A DNA stretch of 64,000 nt from an uncultured Ectothiorhodospiraceae bacterium (GTDB lineage: Bacteria > Pseudomonadota > Gammaproteobacteria > S012-40): contig CALZJE010000010.1 of the NCBI GenBank assembly GCA_945787715.1, positions 17,141 to 81,140 of the forward strand. The letters run 5' to 3'. A program made the translations under genes and the position numbers. The notes under the pieces were generated by a model, which worked only from the letters and a program-made list of their open reading frames with translations, was not told where the DNA came from and did no database searches. Each line of letters opens with the position of its first letter. Position 1 is the first letter of the stretch. Of this stretch, positions 20,856 through 32,761 are shown in pieces.

Positions 20856-22046
20856 TTACGCCCCTTTCTTCGAGGAAATTGTCGATGAAGCAATCGATGC
20901 GACGACTTTTTCAGCAGCTTGATCAAGCCCTTCAGCAGCGATGATTTGCAACCCACTATTATTCAACAACTCTCTACCCTTCTCTGCATTATTACCTTCA
21001 AGCCGAACGATAACAGGTACTTCGACATGCACTTCTTCAACTGCACCGATAATACCTTCGGCAATCATATCGCAACGAACGATTCCACCAAAAATATTAA
21101 CCAACACAGCTTTCACATTGCTGTCAGATAAAATAATTTTAAACGCTTCGGATACTCGCTCTTTAGTTGCAGTACCGCCGACATCCAAAAAATTTGCCGG
21201 GCTGCCACCGTGCAGTTTAATTAAATCCATGGTCGCCATTGCCAGGCCTGCACCATTAACCATGCAGCCTATCTCACCATCTAGTGCAATGTAATTGAGA
21301 TCCCACTCTTTAGCGCGCACTTCGCGCTCGTCTTCCTGTGTGCTGTCACGTAATTTATCAATGGCTGGTTGACGATAAAGCGCGCTGTCATCGATATTTA
21401 TTTTTCCATCCAAGCAAAGTAGATCACCTTGCTTGGTGACTACTAGTGGATTGATCTCAAGTAGGCTGAGATCTTTTTCATGAAACAGTTTCATCAAGCC
21501 GATGAGGATTTTACTGAACTGTTTGATCTGATCACCCTCAAGCCCTAGACCAAATGCTAGCTTTCTGCATTGGTAGGGTTGCAATCCTACTAAGGGATGA
21601 ATTGCTGTTTTTAATATCTTATCCGGCGTCTCTTCGGCGACTTTTTCAATCTCTACACCGCCTTCGGTAGAAGCCATAATGACGATACGTCGTAGTGAAC
21701 GATCAAGCACAGCTCCAAGATAAAGTTCTCGCTCTATATCGCAAGGTGTTTCAATCAAGACTTGGTTAATTGGCTGCCCTGCCGCATCTGTCTGGAATGT
21801 TACCAAGCGTGTGCCAAGCAAAGCTTTAACAGCTTCTTTCGCTTCTTCTTTGGAAGAGGTGACTTTAACACCACCTGCTTTTCCACGCCCACCAGCGTGA
21901 ACTTGCGCTTTCACTACATAGCGATCGCAATCCAGCGTTGTTAGTAGCGCATCGACCTCATCAACACTGCTTACTACACCATTGACTGGCGCGGCTACGC
22001 CATACTCTTTGAAAAGTGCTTTCGCTTGATATTCGTGTAAGTTCAT
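20856..22046 (-). CDS. sucC: succinate-CoA ligase subunit beta (ADP-forming)
   Basis: 396 residues. The N-terminal ATP-grasp domain starts [17 protein letters not shown] with the Gly loop [13 protein letters not shown], and the C-terminal ligase part has [17 protein letters not shown]. It supplies the nucleotide-binding half of succinyl-CoA synthetase. It follows lpd after 42 bases and precedes sucD by 2, all in one direction. Confidence 0.98.
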   Translation of the reverse strand: MNLHEYQAKALFKEYGVAAPVNGVVSSVDEVDALLTTLDCDRYVVKAQVHAGGRGKAGGVKVTSSKEEAKEAVKALLGTRLVTFQTDAAGQPINQVLIETPCDIERELYLGAVLDRSLRRIVIMASTEGGVEIEKVAEETPDKILKTAIHPLVGLQPYQCRKLAFGLGLEGDQIKQFSKILIGLMKLFHEKDLSLLEINPLVVTKQGDLLCLDGKINIDDSALYRQPAIDKLRDSTQEDEREVRAKEWDLNYIALDGEIGCMVNGAGLAMATMDLIKLHGGSPANFLDVGGTATKERVSEAFKIILSDSNVKAVLVNIFGGIVRCDMIAEGIIGAVEEVHVEVPVIVRLEGNNAEKGRELLNNSGLQIIAAEGLDQAAEKVVASIASSTISSKKGA

Positions 22047-22088
22047 ATTCGTCCTTATGTTGCTCTTATTCTAAAGCAAATTATCTAA

Positions 22089-23528
22089 CTACTTTTTCTT
22101 TTTCTGTACCGCATGAATAGCCCGACCGTCTACCGACAATGCAGCTTCATGTAAAGTTTCTGATAATGTTGGGTGCGCAAACATTGTCATCGCCAAATCT
22201 TCACTGCTCGATCCAAAATCCATTGCGATTTTTGCCTGCATAATTAGCTCTGATGCTTGCGGCCCAATAATGTGAACACCGACAATACGATCTGTTACTG
22301 CATTGGCAATCACTTTTATAAAACCAGTGGTTTCATTAATCGCTCTTGCTCTACCATTAGCATTAAAAGGGAAAGAACCCACATTAACTTTAATTCCGGC
22401 ATTCTCTGCCTCCGGCTCTGTCATCCCTACCCAGGCGATTTCCGGCGCAGTATAAATGACGGATGGCACTGTATTTAAATCAACTGGCAAAGGTAAATGC
22501 CCAGCGATTTTTTCAGCAGCAACCATCCCCTCTTCCGAGCCTTTATGTGCGAGCATTGGTCCACGTACAACATCACCAATAGCGTAAACCCCAGCAACAT
22601 CAGTTTCACAAAATTCATTAACCTTGATAAAGCCGCGTTCATCAATTTTTACACCGCTGTCTTTATCGATAACACCTGGTGAATTTGGTGCGCGACCAAC
22701 AGCAACAATTAGCTTATCAAATATTTCTTTTTGCTTGCCTTCTTTATCTTCATATTCCACTGTCACTTTTTTATTTTTCACGGTGCAGGCAGTTATTTTC
22801 ACACCCATACAAAACGATAAACCTTGTGCCTTAAACTGTTTTAATGCTTCTACAGCCACTTGTGCATCGGCAGTAGGCAAAAAATTATCACGGGATTTAA
22901 ACATAGTTACGTCAGCACCCAAACGTCGCCACACGCTCCCTAGCTCCAGTGCAATGACACCAGCACCAATAACGCCAAGTTTTTTAGGTACCTTTGAAAA
23001 AGATAAAGCACCGGTGGAATCCACAATCGTTTCATGATCGTATGGCGCGACAGGAAGTTCAGTTGGAGACGAACCCGTTGCGATGATAACGTTTTTTGCA
23101 TTTATTGTTTCTGTCTTACCATCACGTAGCGCGACATCAACAACCTTATTCGCTTTTAATGTGCCTCTCCCATGCAGAAAGGTAATCTTATTAGCCATAA
23201 ATAGTGCAGCAACACCAGAGGTAAGATCTTTTACCACTTGATCTTTACGTGTTAACATTTTTTTCAAATCGAGTTTAACGTCACTCACTTTGATGCCGTG
23301 GCTTGCCAGATCATGTGAGGTGTGCTCATAAAGCTCAGACGACTCAATTAACGCTTTGGATGGAATACAACCAACGTTTAAACAAGTACCGCCAGGAGAA
23401 GCTTTATCTTCAGCATCGACCCAATCATCAATGCAGACTGTTTTTAATCCTAATTGTGCACAACGAATGGCTGCCACATACCCACCGGGGCCAGCTCCAA
23501 TCACACACACATCAAATTCTTTTGCCAT
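22089..23528 (-). CDS. lpd: dihydrolipoyl dehydrogenase (E3)
   Basis: 479 residues, usual length. It reoxidises dihydrolipoamide with NAD+. The FAD-binding motif VIGAGPGGYVAAIRCAQLG is at the N terminus. The redox disulfide lies in GGTCLNVGCIPSKAL, the NAD motif in GVIGAGVIALELGSVW, and the catalytic His in AHPTLSETLHEAAL. Its place between sucB and sucC means it is the dedicated E3 of the 2-oxoglutarate dehydrogenase complex, though it may also serve others. Confidence 0.98.
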   Translation of the reverse strand: MAKEFDVCVIGAGPGGYVAAIRCAQLGLKTVCIDDWVDAEDKASPGGTCLNVGCIPSKALIESSELYEHTSHDLASHGIKVSDVKLDLKKMLTRKDQVVKDLTSGVAALFMANKITFLHGRGTLKANKVVDVALRDGKTETINAKNVIIATGSSPTELPVAPYDHETIVDSTGALSFSKVPKKLGVIGAGVIALELGSVWRRLGADVTMFKSRDNFLPTADAQVAVEALKQFKAQGLSFCMGVKITACTVKNKKVTVEYEDKEGKQKEIFDKLIVAVGRAPNSPGVIDKDSGVKIDERGFIKVNEFCETDVAGVYAIGDVVRGPMLAHKGSEEGMVAAEKIAGHLPLPVDLNTVPSVIYTAPEIAWVGMTEPEAENAGIKVNVGSFPFNANGRARAINETTGFIKVIANAVTDRIVGVHIIGPQASELIMQAKIAMDFGSSSEDLAMTMFAHPTLSETLHEAALSVDGRAIHAVQKKKK

Positions 23529-23543
23529 ACATGATATCCTTTT

Positions 23544-24731
23544 TTAAAGATCCAACAACAATCGCACAGGATCTTCCAGACTATTCTTTATTGCAACGAG
23601 AAACTGAACCGCTTCACGACCATCCACAATTCGGTGATCATAGGTTAGCGCTACATACATTATAGGACGAATAACAATCTCACCATTCTCAACAACCGGT
23701 CTTTCAACAATATTATGCATACCCAGGATAGCACTTTGTGGGGGGTTCAATATCGGCGTGGATAACATGGAGCCAAATACGCCACCATTAGTAATGGAAA
23801 ATGTGCCGCCAGTAATATCTTCAATGGCCAGCTTATTATCTCGCGCTTTTTGTCCATAAGCACGTATGGAGTTTTCAATTTCAGCTAAACCCATCTGCTC
23901 AGCATTGCGTAAAACAGGTACTACCAATCCACGAGGCGAACTCACCGCAATCCCGACATCAAAAAAACCATGATAAACAATATCATTCCCATCAATGGAT
24001 GCATTAATAGCGGGGAATTTCTGTAATGCTTCGGTTGTTGCTTTAACAAAAAACGACATGAAACCCAATTTACTCTCATGTGTTTTTTCAAATTGGTCTT
24101 TATATTTAGTGCGAATATCCATCACCGGCTTCATGTTAATTTCGTTGAATGTTGTTAACATGGCTGCCGTGTGTTGTGCTTCTACCAGTCTTTCGGCAAT
24201 TTTCATCCGTAGACGTGTCATGGGTACGCGTTTTTCAATGCGTTCGCCCACCCCGACAGAGGCCGACGGTGAAACTTTCACACCGGCTTTTTGAACATCT
24301 TCTTTTAAAATACGTCCTTGTTTTCCACTACCTTGAACTTGATCAAGGCTGACACCTTTTTCCTGCGCCAATTTTTTCGCAGCAGGATTAACTTTTAACT
24401 CTTTCGATGATGTAGGTGTAGCAGCTGAGACAGATTCAATCGGAGTTTCCCTGGCTTCCACCACTGCGGGCGCTGCTTGTGGCTCAACCTTAGCGGATTC
24501 ATCTATTTTGGCAATAAGCTGCAGCGCAGTAACAACCGTTCCTTCAGGTTCTAATATTTCTGTAATTACGCCGTTACATGGAGCGGGTATCTCAAAAACC
24601 ACTTTATCAGTTTCCACATCAGCGATGACTTCTTCCTGCTCAATAGGATCACCCACCTGCTTGTGCCAGGTGACGATTGTCCCATCAGTCACAGATTCAG
24701 GAAAGGCAGGTACTTTTACTTCAGTGGTCAT
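23544..24731 (-). CDS. sucB: dihydrolipoyl succinyltransferase (E2o)
   Basis: 395 residues. One lipoyl domain (residues 1-78, lipoyl Lys in [11 protein letters not shown]), an Ala/Pro linker, a short peripheral subunit-binding domain ([12 protein letters not shown] to GRILKEDV) and the acyltransferase domain with the catalytic [11 protein letters not shown] near the C terminus. It passes the succinyl group from E1o to CoA and forms the core of the complex. It lies 14 bases after sucA. Confidence 0.98.
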   Translation of the reverse strand: MTTEVKVPAFPESVTDGTIVTWHKQVGDPIEQEEVIADVETDKVVFEIPAPCNGVITEILEPEGTVVTALQLIAKIDESAKVEPQAAPAVVEARETPIESVSAATPTSSKELKVNPAAKKLAQEKGVSLDQVQGSGKQGRILKEDVQKAGVKVSPSASVGVGERIEKRVPMTRLRMKIAERLVEAQHTAAMLTTFNEINMKPVMDIRTKYKDQFEKTHESKLGFMSFFVKATTEALQKFPAINASIDGNDIVYHGFFDVGIAVSSPRGLVVPVLRNAEQMGLAEIENSIRAYGQKARDNKLAIEDITGGTFSITNGGVFGSMLSTPILNPPQSAILGMHNIVERPVVENGEIVIRPIMYVALTYDHRIVDGREAVQFLVAIKNSLEDPVRLLLDL

Positions 24732-24745
24732 AAAATGAATTCCTT

Positions 24746-27580
24746 TTAATCTTTTTTGCTATCTAATGCATCATCAATCAAGTCTTTCAACTGTTGTGCA
24801 TGTAATGCTGGGTGGCCTACCGCAGGCGCAGCGGAAAAAGGTCTTCCCGCATAATCCAAATAGTGAGAGTCACGTAATATTGTTCTAATATGATGCTGAC
24901 TGGTAAACCATGAGCCTTGATTTCTTGGTTCTTCCTGACACCAAATAAATTCTTTGGCGTTGTTATAACGCTCCAACTCTTTTTTCATTTTATCAGCTGG
25001 AAATGGATATAGCTGCTCCATACGAATAATCGCCACATGCTTATAATCCAATTCACGTCGTTTAGTGAGTAAATCATAATAGACCTTGCCATGACACATA
25101 ACGATTCGCGTCACTTTTTTATCATCCAGCTCATCGATTTCCGGGATAACCGTATGAAATTCACCGTCAGTTAAATCGCTCAACTCGCTAACCGCCAGTT
25201 TATGGCGTAATAAACTTTTTGGTGCCATAACAATAAGCGGTTTACGACAACTCATGGCCATCTGACGCCTTAGAAGGTGGAAGATTTGTGCAGGCGTGGT
25301 CGGCACGCAGACTTGCATATTGTTTTGTGCGCAAAGTTGTAAATAACGCTCTAATCTAGCGGAAGAATGTTCTGGCCCTTGACCTTCAAAACCGTGCGGT
25401 AAAAGCATCACCAAACCACAAAGGCGATTCCACTTTTGCTCACCTGCAGAAATGAATTGATCAATAACAACCTGTGCGGTGTTAGCGAAATCACCAAACT
25501 GCGCTTCCCATATGGTTAGTGTACTGGGATCCGTTGTTGCGTAGCCATATTCAAAGGCGAGAACTGCTTCTTCAGAAAGTAGAGAGTTGATCACCAAAAA
25601 CTGGGCATTTTCATTTTCAATCTTACGCAGGGGAACATAGCTATCGCCAGTCTCCTGATCCCAAACAATCGCATGACGATGGAAGAAAGTACCCCGCCCT
25701 GCATCTTGCCCTGACAAACGAACATTAAAATCTTCATTGACTAAGGTTGCGTAAGCCAGTGTTTCAGCACACCCCCAATCCAGCGGAGTTTCACCGGCAA
25801 TCATTTTTTTACGGTTATCGAAGATTTTCTTCACGCTAAAATGAAGCTTAAACGCTTCTGGCACTTCGGTAAGGCGATCTGAAAGTGCTTGAAGGGTTTT
25901 TAAGTTAACTCGCGTATTTTGAGGGGCTTCACAAAGCTTTTCAAGGTAGGGATCCCAATCGTGTTTGAATTTATAATTGGCAATTTCATCTGGCATCAGG
26001 TTATCTAAAACAGTCTTACCGGCATCTAGCCTTGCGCGATAATCATCCAGCAACGCTTTTTCATCAGCTTCGTTTATGATCCCTTTTTCAATTAACTGCT
26101 TGGCATAAATCGCACGTGGTGTTTTTTTCTGTTTAATGATGTGATACATCATCGGCTGCGTTGCCAATGGTTCGTCGGCTTCACTGTGGCCATGCTTGCG
26201 ATAGCAGACTAGATCAATCACTACATCTTTGTGGAACTTCAGGCGATAGTCCATCGCCATACGTGTGACGAAACAGATTGCCTCTGGATCATCACCGTTC
26301 ACATGAAAAATTGGCGCGTTCACCATTTTTGCCACATCTGTGCAATACATAGTTGAACGTGCATCTTTCTGATTACTTGTCGTAAAACCTATCTGGTTGT
26401 TAATAACAATGTGTACAGTGCCTTTTGTGGAATAACCACGGGATTGAGACATATTAAATGTCTCCATTATCACGCCTTGCCCGGCAAATGCGGCATCACC
26501 ATGGATAATGATTGGGATAACTGTGTCACCTTCTGAATCGTTACGCCGCTCTTGGCGTGCACGTACCGAGCCTTCTACCACTGGTCCAACGATTTCAAGA
26601 TGGGATGGATTAAACGCCAGTGCAATGTGAACAATGCCACCGCTGGTTTCAACATTGCTGGAAAAACCCATGTGGTATTTTACATCGCCCGTGCTGTCGT
26701 GATCGTGATCGTGTTTGCCTTCAAACTCCTGAAACAACATCTCAGGCATTTTCCCCATGACATTGACCAGCACATTCAAGCGTCCACGATGCGCCATACC
26801 AATAACAACTTCTTTAACACCACGACTGCCGGCACGCTGAACACATTCGTCCAACATAGGGATAAGACCATCAGCACCTTCTAGAGAAAAACGTTTTTGT
26901 CCAACGTACTTACTGTGCAAATAACGCTCAAGTGCCTCAGCAGCATTGGTGTTACGCAACAACCGTTTTCGCAATTCTGTTGGATAATCAGGATTACAGC
27001 GATATTTTTCCAGCCGCTCCTGAATCCAGTAGCGCTCTGCCATAGTTGTACTGTGTAAAAATTCTGAGCCAATTTTTCCGCAATAAGTCTGCTCTAACGC
27101 GTCTATAATTTCCGCTAACGTTGCTTTTTCGGTGCCATAAAGATCATCAGTATAAAATTCGGTGTTCAGATCACCTTCACTCAAATGATATTGAGAAAGT
27201 TGCAAGGAAGAGATATAAATTTCATTTCTATTCGACAATGGATCAAAGTCTGCTTTTTGATGACCACCAAAGCGATAGGCGTGGATCAAATTCTGTACAC
27301 CAACTTGTTTTTTGTAATGCTCAACATCAGCACTTGAACCAGAACAGGGTTTCAATCGTAATTGACGAAACGCTTCTCTAACTTCGCTATGATTTACTTC
27401 AGTGCTGGATTGTTGACCATCTTGCATTTGATCAAAATAGTCTCGCCATTGTTGATCAACAGAATAAGGGTTACTGACATAATCTTCATACAGTGCTTCA
27501 AAATAGTCTGCACTTACCCCATTTAATGTTGATTCAGCCCACAAAGCCTCTAAATTTTTTACTTGTTTCATCTTTTCCAT
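24746..27580 (-). CDS. sucA: 2-oxoglutarate dehydrogenase E1 component
   Basis: 944 residues, as expected. This thiamine diphosphate enzyme decarboxylates 2-oxoglutarate and succinylates E2. Visible landmarks are [35 protein letters not shown], the metal-binding region VNNQIGFTT and, late, [20 protein letters not shown]. It is the first gene of sucA-sucB-lpd-sucC-sucD. No sdh or gltA genes precede it here, unlike the enteric order. The start may instead be the ATG three codons later (27571), which has GGAAAAG in front. Confidence 0.98.
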   Translation of the reverse strand: MEKMKQVKNLEALWAESTLNGVSADYFEALYEDYVSNPYSVDQQWRDYFDQMQDGQQSSTEVNHSEVREAFRQLRLKPCSGSSADVEHYKKQVGVQNLIHAYRFGGHQKADFDPLSNRNEIYISSLQLSQYHLSEGDLNTEFYTDDLYGTEKATLAEIIDALEQTYCGKIGSEFLHSTTMAERYWIQERLEKYRCNPDYPTELRKRLLRNTNAAEALERYLHSKYVGQKRFSLEGADGLIPMLDECVQRAGSRGVKEVVIGMAHRGRLNVLVNVMGKMPEMLFQEFEGKHDHDHDSTGDVKYHMGFSSNVETSGGIVHIALAFNPSHLEIVGPVVEGSVRARQERRNDSEGDTVIPIIIHGDAAFAGQGVIMETFNMSQSRGYSTKGTVHIVINNQIGFTTSNQKDARSTMYCTDVAKMVNAPIFHVNGDDPEAICFVTRMAMDYRLKFHKDVVIDLVCYRKHGHSEADEPLATQPMMYHIIKQKKTPRAIYAKQLIEKGIINEADEKALLDDYRARLDAGKTVLDNLMPDEIANYKFKHDWDPYLEKLCEAPQNTRVNLKTLQALSDRLTEVPEAFKLHFSVKKIFDNRKKMIAGETPLDWGCAETLAYATLVNEDFNVRLSGQDAGRGTFFHRHAIVWDQETGDSYVPLRKIENENAQFLVINSLLSEEAVLAFEYGYATTDPSTLTIWEAQFGDFANTAQVVIDQFISAGEQKWNRLCGLVMLLPHGFEGQGPEHSSARLERYLQLCAQNNMQVCVPTTPAQIFHLLRRQMAMSCRKPLIVMAPKSLLRHKLAVSELSDLTDGEFHTVIPEIDELDDKKVTRIVMCHGKVYYDLLTKRRELDYKHVAIIRMEQLYPFPADKMKKELERYNNAKEFIWCQEEPRNQGSWFTSQHHIRTILRDSHYLDYAGRPFSAAPAVGHPALHAQQLKDLIDDALDSKKD

Positions 27581-27877
27581 AAGAGATTACTGCGCCATCG
27601 CTACGGTTTAATCGCACCCGACAGGAGGTGATTGTTCACCTATTAATCAGAATTTTTAAAAAATATTTCATAAATAGTATATCGCAATTGTAAATACATT
27701 AAATCAATCACTTATGAAAAAAACTAGCAATTGCAATACCGTATCGACTCACCATTTAGAAAATATACAACGAAATTTCAATTGATAATTAAAATTAGTA
27801 TCATAATGTGGTAGTTTATGCGGTTTTGCATATTTGTTAGCGGAATTTTATCTGCTAAAACACACATTGAGAAAAGA

Positions 27878-28393
27878 ATGAACCCAAAGAACAGTTTTAG
27901 TTACGAAGAACTCATCGAATGTGGCCACGGTAATTTGTTTGGCCCAGGTAATGCTCAATTGCCACTTCCTCCTATGTTGATGCTTGACAGAATTACATCG
28001 ATTACTGAAGATGGTGGCTCATATGGCAAAGGCCAGATCATTGCTGAATTGGACATCAAACCAGACCTATGGTTCTTCGATTGTCATTTTGAAAATGATC
28101 CCGTCATGCCCGGTTGCTTAGGCCTTGATGCCATGTGGCAATTAGTGGGTTTCTACCTAGGATGGAAGGGTGGACCAGGACGTGGCCGCGCGCTTGGTGC
28201 TGGTGAAGTTAAGTTTACTGGTCAAGTAACACCCGATTCTAAATTAGTCACATACCATATCGACTTAAAACGCGTTATTATGCGTAAACTGATTATGGGA
28301 ATTGCAGACGCCCGCATGGAAGTGGATGGTAAAGTAATTTATGTAGCAAATAACCTACGTGTCGGTCTATTTACAAATACAGAAAATTTTTAA
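27878..28393 (+). CDS. fabA: 3-hydroxydecanoyl-ACP dehydratase/isomerase FabA
   Basis: 171 residues from ATG 27878 ([12 protein letters not shown]), as in E. coli; the track start adds 20 residues. It dehydrates 3-hydroxydecanoyl-ACP and isomerises trans-2 to cis-3-decenoyl-ACP, the branch point to unsaturated fatty acids. Counting from this start, the catalytic pair falls exactly at His70 and Asp84 ([20 protein letters not shown]), identical to E. coli numbering. It forms an operon with fabB 11 bases downstream, and is divergent from sucA across about 300 bp of AT-rich DNA. Confidence 0.98.
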   Translation: MNPKNSFSYEELIECGHGNLFGPGNAQLPLPPMLMLDRITSITEDGGSYGKGQIIAELDIKPDLWFFDCHFENDPVMPGCLGLDAMWQLVGFYLGWKGGPGRGRALGAGEVKFTGQVTPDSKLVTYHIDLKRVIMRKLIMGIADARMEVDGKVIYVANNLRVGLFTNTENF

Positions 28394-28404
28394 AGGTAAG
28401 CAAA

Positions 28405-29622
28405 TTGAAACGGGTTGTAATTACAGGCATCGGTATTCTTTCCAGCATTGGAAATAACAAAGAAGAAGTTAAGAATGCTTTATTTGAAGGCACTTCGGGA
28501 ATCACATTTGATGAAACTTATGCTGAAATGGGTTTTCGAAGCCATGTCAGCGGACCAGTTAAACTCAACCCGAAAGAGCTAATTGACCGTAAACTTTATC
28601 GCTTTATGGGCGATGCAGCTGCGTTTGCTTATCTGGCCATGAAAGAAGCGATAGAAGATTCTCAACTTACAGATGATGTCATCTCTAACTTTCGCACTGG
28701 TTTGATAACCGGCTCTGGTGGTGCATCAACCGAAAATACGGTATTAGCGGCAGACATCATGAGAGAAAAAGGTATCCGTCGCGTCGGGCCTTACATGGTA
28801 ACCAAAACCATGGGTAGTACAACATCCGCGATTCTTTCCACTGCTTATAAAATCAAAGGCACCAGCTATTCCATTAGCTCGGCTTGCTCAACAAGTGCGC
28901 ACTGTATCGGCAATGCATGCGAATTAATTCAAATGGGTAAACAGGATGTCATGTTTGCCGGTGGCGGCGAAGAATTGCACTGGACACAATCTGTACTGTT
29001 TGATGGTATGGGCGCAATGTCATCCAAATACAACGATGCACCCGAAACAGCTTCTAGGCCGTTTGATGCCAACCGAGATGGTTTTGTCATTGCTGGTGGT
29101 GGTGGAATTGTGGTGCTTGAAGAGTTGGAACACGCGAAAAAACGCGGTGCGAAAATTTATGCTGAGTTAATTGGTTACGGTGCCACTTCTGACGGTTACG
29201 ATATGGTTCAACCCTCAGGTGATGGCGCAGTACGTTGCATGCAGCTAGCACTACAATCTGTCTCTAAACCAGTAGATTATGTTAATGCGCATGGTACAAG
29301 TACGCCTGTCGGTGATATGAAAGAACTTGAAGCGCTACGGACAGTTTTTGGTGACAATATTCCAATCATCACCTCGACAAAATCATTAACCGGGCATGCA
29401 CTGGGGGCTGCAGGTGTTAATGAAACAATCTACACTTTGTTAATGCAAGAAAATAATTTCATCTCAGCGTCTGCGAATATTACCGAGCTTGATGAAAAAG
29501 CAATTGGCTATCCAATCGCCACAACCCGCCAGGACAATGTCGATCTCGATGTTGTTATCTCAAATAGTTTTGGTTTTGGTGGAACCAACTGTACCCTTGC
29601 ATTCCAAAAATATAAAGACTAA
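28405..29622 (+). CDS. fabB: 3-oxoacyl-ACP synthase I FabB
   Basis: 405 residues. It elongates the cis-3-decenoyl-ACP from FabA and is required for unsaturated fatty acids. The catalytic triad is visible: Cys161 in [12 protein letters not shown], His in [11 protein letters not shown] and His in TGHALGAAG. The start is TTG at 28405 with a good AAAGGTAAG site 5 bases ahead. A 12-bp hairpin terminator lies 18 bases beyond the stop. Confidence 0.98.
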   Translation: MKRVVITGIGILSSIGNNKEEVKNALFEGTSGITFDETYAEMGFRSHVSGPVKLNPKELIDRKLYRFMGDAAAFAYLAMKEAIEDSQLTDDVISNFRTGLITGSGGASTENTVLAADIMREKGIRRVGPYMVTKTMGSTTSAILSTAYKIKGTSYSISSACSTSAHCIGNACELIQMGKQDVMFAGGGEELHWTQSVLFDGMGAMSSKYNDAPETASRPFDANRDGFVIAGGGGIVVLEELEHAKKRGAKIYAELIGYGATSDGYDMVQPSGDGAVRCMQLALQSVSKPVDYVNAHGTSTPVGDMKELEALRTVFGDNIPIITSTKSLTGHALGAAGVNETIYTLLMQENNFISASANITELDEKAIGYPIATTRQDNVDLDVVISNSFGFGGTNCTLAFQKYKD

Positions 29623-29639
29623 TTCAACTATCCGAACTT

Positions 29640-29668
29640 AAGTGAGAAAGCGCTATGCTTTCTCACTT
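29640..29668. terminator. bidirectional terminator between fabB and the TPR-GT41 gene
   Basis: AAGTGAGAAAGC and its exact reverse complement flank GCTAT, giving a 12-bp perfect stem. TGTTT follows on the plus strand. The stop codon of the leftward TPR gene lies inside the loop, so the last codons of that gene form one arm. Confidence 0.8.
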
Positions 29669-32043
29669 TGTTTATCGCACCATTTTCTCCACATAATTTG
29701 ATATTGATCTTCTAGTTTTTGAGCAAATTGAATTCCATCACATAAAACTGAACCTAGTAATGCTGGGCGAAGCTGCCTTCTCATCTCCTCAAGCCCAGAC
29801 AAGTTGCTTGCCAAGCTCACAGCTCTTTCTACATACTCTTCTTTATTATAAGCAATACACTCAATACACTCGGCCAATCCTAAATTCTGTAACGTGCTAT
29901 GCCCCATTCGTGAAGCATGTTCATCACCGACCAAAGTGATGACGGGAACACCCATCATTAAAGCGTGACAAGTAATTGTGTGTCCTGCCCACGGAAATGT
30001 ATCTAACATAATATCTATTTGGTTGTGACCAACAAGATAGCTTGAAAAATCATTAGATGGTTGTAGCATCAATCTTTTAGCATCTACACCATGAGAAACA
30101 AAAAAATTCTCAATTCGCTCTTTAGTGGAAAGATCATTAAAAGAGTGATTTTGAATCACCATTTTGGAATCTGGTACAGACAATAACACCTTGCTCCATA
30201 ATTCAATGATATCTTCCCCAATCTTCACCAAATTGTTATACGATGCAAATGTAATATAGCCATTATCAATTGCCGGCAATGACGATATGTCTGGCGCATC
30301 CACTGGAGGTTTATAACAATAAAATGCCTGAGGAATCCTCACTAATGATTCCGTATAAAACGGATCTGCAGTATCTGTGGGATCACAGTATTCATCAGTG
30401 ATCAAATAATCAATCGAATTCAAACCTGTTGTATTTGGATAACCTAAATACGACACCTGCACTGGGGCAACACGTTTTGCGAATACAACAAGGCGATTCC
30501 CATTAGTATGACCAGCTAGATCAACGAGAATGTCAATCTTATCCTTGCGTATCATTGCCTCTACTTCTTCATGACTTAACGAATAACATTGCCGCCAATA
30601 ATCGATATTCTTTTTGATTCGCTCAGTGACATAATCTTGTTTTCGCACATCAGAATAACAATAGATTTCAAACGTTTCTTTATTGTGATTAGCAAGAATC
30701 GGCTCCAAGAAATATGCAACTGAATGACTACGAAAATCAGGGGAAACATACCCAATGCGCAATTTTCGATCGGAATTTAATGCGTTTTCGAAAGTGATAT
30801 TTTCGCAGTTGCCACTTTGCTGCTTAACTCCCCATTTAACATGTGCTTCAAATATCTCTTGACGGGTATATAAACGACTATAATTCATGGAAAGCAAGTG
30901 GGCACTCATCAATTCTGCAAATTCTGAATTTATCCTCAATGCATTCCGATAACATTGGTCTGCTTCTTTAGCTTTCCCTTGTGACAACATCATAGTAGCA
31001 AGCAGTGAATGCACTTCAACATTTTCAGGTTCAAGCTCCATCGCATTCATAAGCGCCTTGATGGCACTCTCTATATCGCCAAGTTTGCTTAATGTGTTTG
31101 AGTAATTAATAAAAATATCAGCGCGGCTTGAATTAATTTTTAGCGCTTTCTCAAGACAGTTTTTTGCCTCCTTGTATTCGGCTAACACAGTCAGCACCAC
31201 ACCCATGTTATTCAGTGCTTGATAATTTTCTGGCTGCAATGCCATAACTTTACGATAACATTCTTTAGCATTAACAAACTCCCCTGTTTTCTGCATCGAC
31301 GCACCAAGCCCCATCAATGCAGGCAGGAAATCCACCTGCTTTGCCAACGCAATTGAATATTGCGCCTTGGCTTCTTCATATTCATTCGTTAAGTAATAAA
31401 ATTTGCCTAGGTTTGCATACGAACTTGGATTCTCAGGTTGTAATTTATGTGCATAAAACAGCTGTTTTCTAGCATCATCGTATCGGCCTTCTGCAATCAT
31501 TATGTCTGCTAAGGAACTGACAACAGTTAGATAATCTGGTTTTAACTCCAATGCTTTTAGAAATGCGTTTTCTGCTTCTTTCATTCGTTTCTGCTGCTGA
31601 TACAACAGTGCTAAGTTACGATAAGCCATCGGATAATTCGGTTGAATTGCAATTGCTTTTAAGAAACATTCTTCTGCTTCATGAACTTTAGAAACACTAA
31701 CCTTTATCGAACCCAGATTATTGAACGCCTGTGCAAATGTTGGATTTATTTGAGTAGCTTTAGAATAATTTTCCTCAGCCTCCTCCCACTTATTCAAAAA
31801 CTCCTGGCATTTTCCCAAGTTAAAATACCCCTCTGCTAACTTAGGCTGAATACGTATTATTTGTTCAAAGCTTTTTTCCGCTTCGCTAAAATCACCTAAC
31901 TTCCCATAAATCATACCTAATAACACCCAGGCATCCACATTGGATTTATTTTTTCGGCAAATACTTTTACACAATCGTAGAGCGTCTTGGGGTTTATTTT
32001 CATTCAGCAGTAACTCTACTCGAGAAAGTTTGTCTTTTTTCAT
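29653..32043 (-). CDS. TPR-containing GT41 (O-GlcNAc transferase/SPINDLY-like) glycosyltransferase
   Basis: 796 residues. Residues about 1-390 are roughly eleven tetratricopeptide repeats (recurring A..NLG..Y... and LKP/IQP ends), forming a superhelix for substrate binding. From about 426 the GT41 catalytic region begins LRIGYVSPDFRSHSVAYFL, with DILVDLAGHTNGNRL, VQVSYLGYPNTTGL, and the C-terminal DTFPWAGHTITCHALMMGVP and LVGDEHASRMGHSTLQNLGL. Bacterial relatives transfer GlcNAc or other hexoses to protein Ser/Thr or Asn, but the donor and target here are unknown. It is a lone gene, convergent with fabB. Confidence 0.9.
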   Translation of the reverse strand: MKKDKLSRVELLLNENKPQDALRLCKSICRKNKSNVDAWVLLGMIYGKLGDFSEAEKSFEQIIRIQPKLAEGYFNLGKCQEFLNKWEEAEENYSKATQINPTFAQAFNNLGSIKVSVSKVHEAEECFLKAIAIQPNYPMAYRNLALLYQQQKRMKEAENAFLKALELKPDYLTVVSSLADIMIAEGRYDDARKQLFYAHKLQPENPSSYANLGKFYYLTNEYEEAKAQYSIALAKQVDFLPALMGLGASMQKTGEFVNAKECYRKVMALQPENYQALNNMGVVLTVLAEYKEAKNCLEKALKINSSRADIFINYSNTLSKLGDIESAIKALMNAMELEPENVEVHSLLATMMLSQGKAKEADQCYRNALRINSEFAELMSAHLLSMNYSRLYTRQEIFEAHVKWGVKQQSGNCENITFENALNSDRKLRIGYVSPDFRSHSVAYFLEPILANHNKETFEIYCYSDVRKQDYVTERIKKNIDYWRQCYSLSHEEVEAMIRKDKIDILVDLAGHTNGNRLVVFAKRVAPVQVSYLGYPNTTGLNSIDYLITDEYCDPTDTADPFYTESLVRIPQAFYCYKPPVDAPDISSLPAIDNGYITFASYNNLVKIGEDIIELWSKVLLSVPDSKMVIQNHSFNDLSTKERIENFFVSHGVDAKRLMLQPSNDFSSYLVGHNQIDIMLDTFPWAGHTITCHALMMGVPVITLVGDEHASRMGHSTLQNLGLAECIECIAYNKEEYVERAVSLASNLSGLEEMRRQLRPALLGSVLCDGIQFAQKLEDQYQIMWRKWCDKQSEKA

Positions 32044-32165
32044 AATTAAGTTTCTAGCTTGATATTTTATTATTCTATAAGATAATGGTTCACAATAATC
32101 ATATTTCTTATCATACTAAACACTTTCCGCCGATACCTAATCAATTGACTAAAACAGGCTACATT

Positions 32166-32717
32166 ATGGGCAAACTTTACAATGAACTGGATGATAATCT
32201 AATCAGCTTTATTGGCGATCAAAAAATCTTCTTCATTAGTACAGCGCCAGACGAGGGTCGCATCAATTTATCTCCCAAAGGGATGGATACATTTTCGGTC
32301 ATCGGTAAAAACGTAGTCGCATTTTTAAACCTCACCGGTAGCGGCAATGAAACCGCCGCACACTTAAAAATCAATCCACGAATTACGGTTATGTTTTGTA
32401 GTTTTAGTAAAACACCACTAATTCTTCGATTATATGGCAAAGGCAGTGTAATCCAGCCAGGAGACAATGCTTGGAATAACTGGCTTTCCCGATTTAAAGA
32501 TTATCCTGGAGCAAGACAAGTAGTGACGATAGAAATTGAGTCCATTCAAACCTCATGTGGCTTTGCAGTACCATTAGCAGAAACGATAATAGAACGCGGT
32601 ACATTGCAGAAATGGGCTGACAACAAGGGTGAAGAAGGTGTTAAAGAATACTGGAAAGAGAAAAACCAAACTAGCTTGGACGGCTATCCAACATATATAT
32701 TAGACAAAGACAATTGA
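32166..32717 (+). CDS. pyridoxamine 5'-phosphate oxidase family protein
   Basis: 183 residues from ATG 32166 (MGKLYNEL); the track start at 32085 adds 27 residues overlapping the divergent promoter. It has the split-barrel flavin-binding fold of the PNPOx-like family: FISTAPDEGRINLSPKGMDTF at the first strands, VVAFLNLTGSGNETAAHL and ITVMFCSF. It is too short and lacks the C-terminal PdxH signature, so it is probably not a true pyridoxamine-phosphate oxidase but a flavin or haem-binding oxidoreductase of unknown substrate. No linked partner. Confidence 0.8.
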   Translation: MGKLYNELDDNLISFIGDQKIFFISTAPDEGRINLSPKGMDTFSVIGKNVVAFLNLTGSGNETAAHLKINPRITVMFCSFSKTPLILRLYGKGSVIQPGDNAWNNWLSRFKDYPGARQVVTIEIESIQTSCGFAVPLAETIIERGTLQKWADNKGEEGVKEYWKEKNQTSLDGYPTYILDKDN

Positions 32718-32761
32718 ACCATGAAATATTATTCGCACAATTCTCAAATCTAACGACTTAT

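Noticed and set aside
24746-27580. Several 60-110 aa ORFs antisense to sucA and other suc genes
   Set aside because: Shadows of strongly coding frames; no ribosome sites or family signs.
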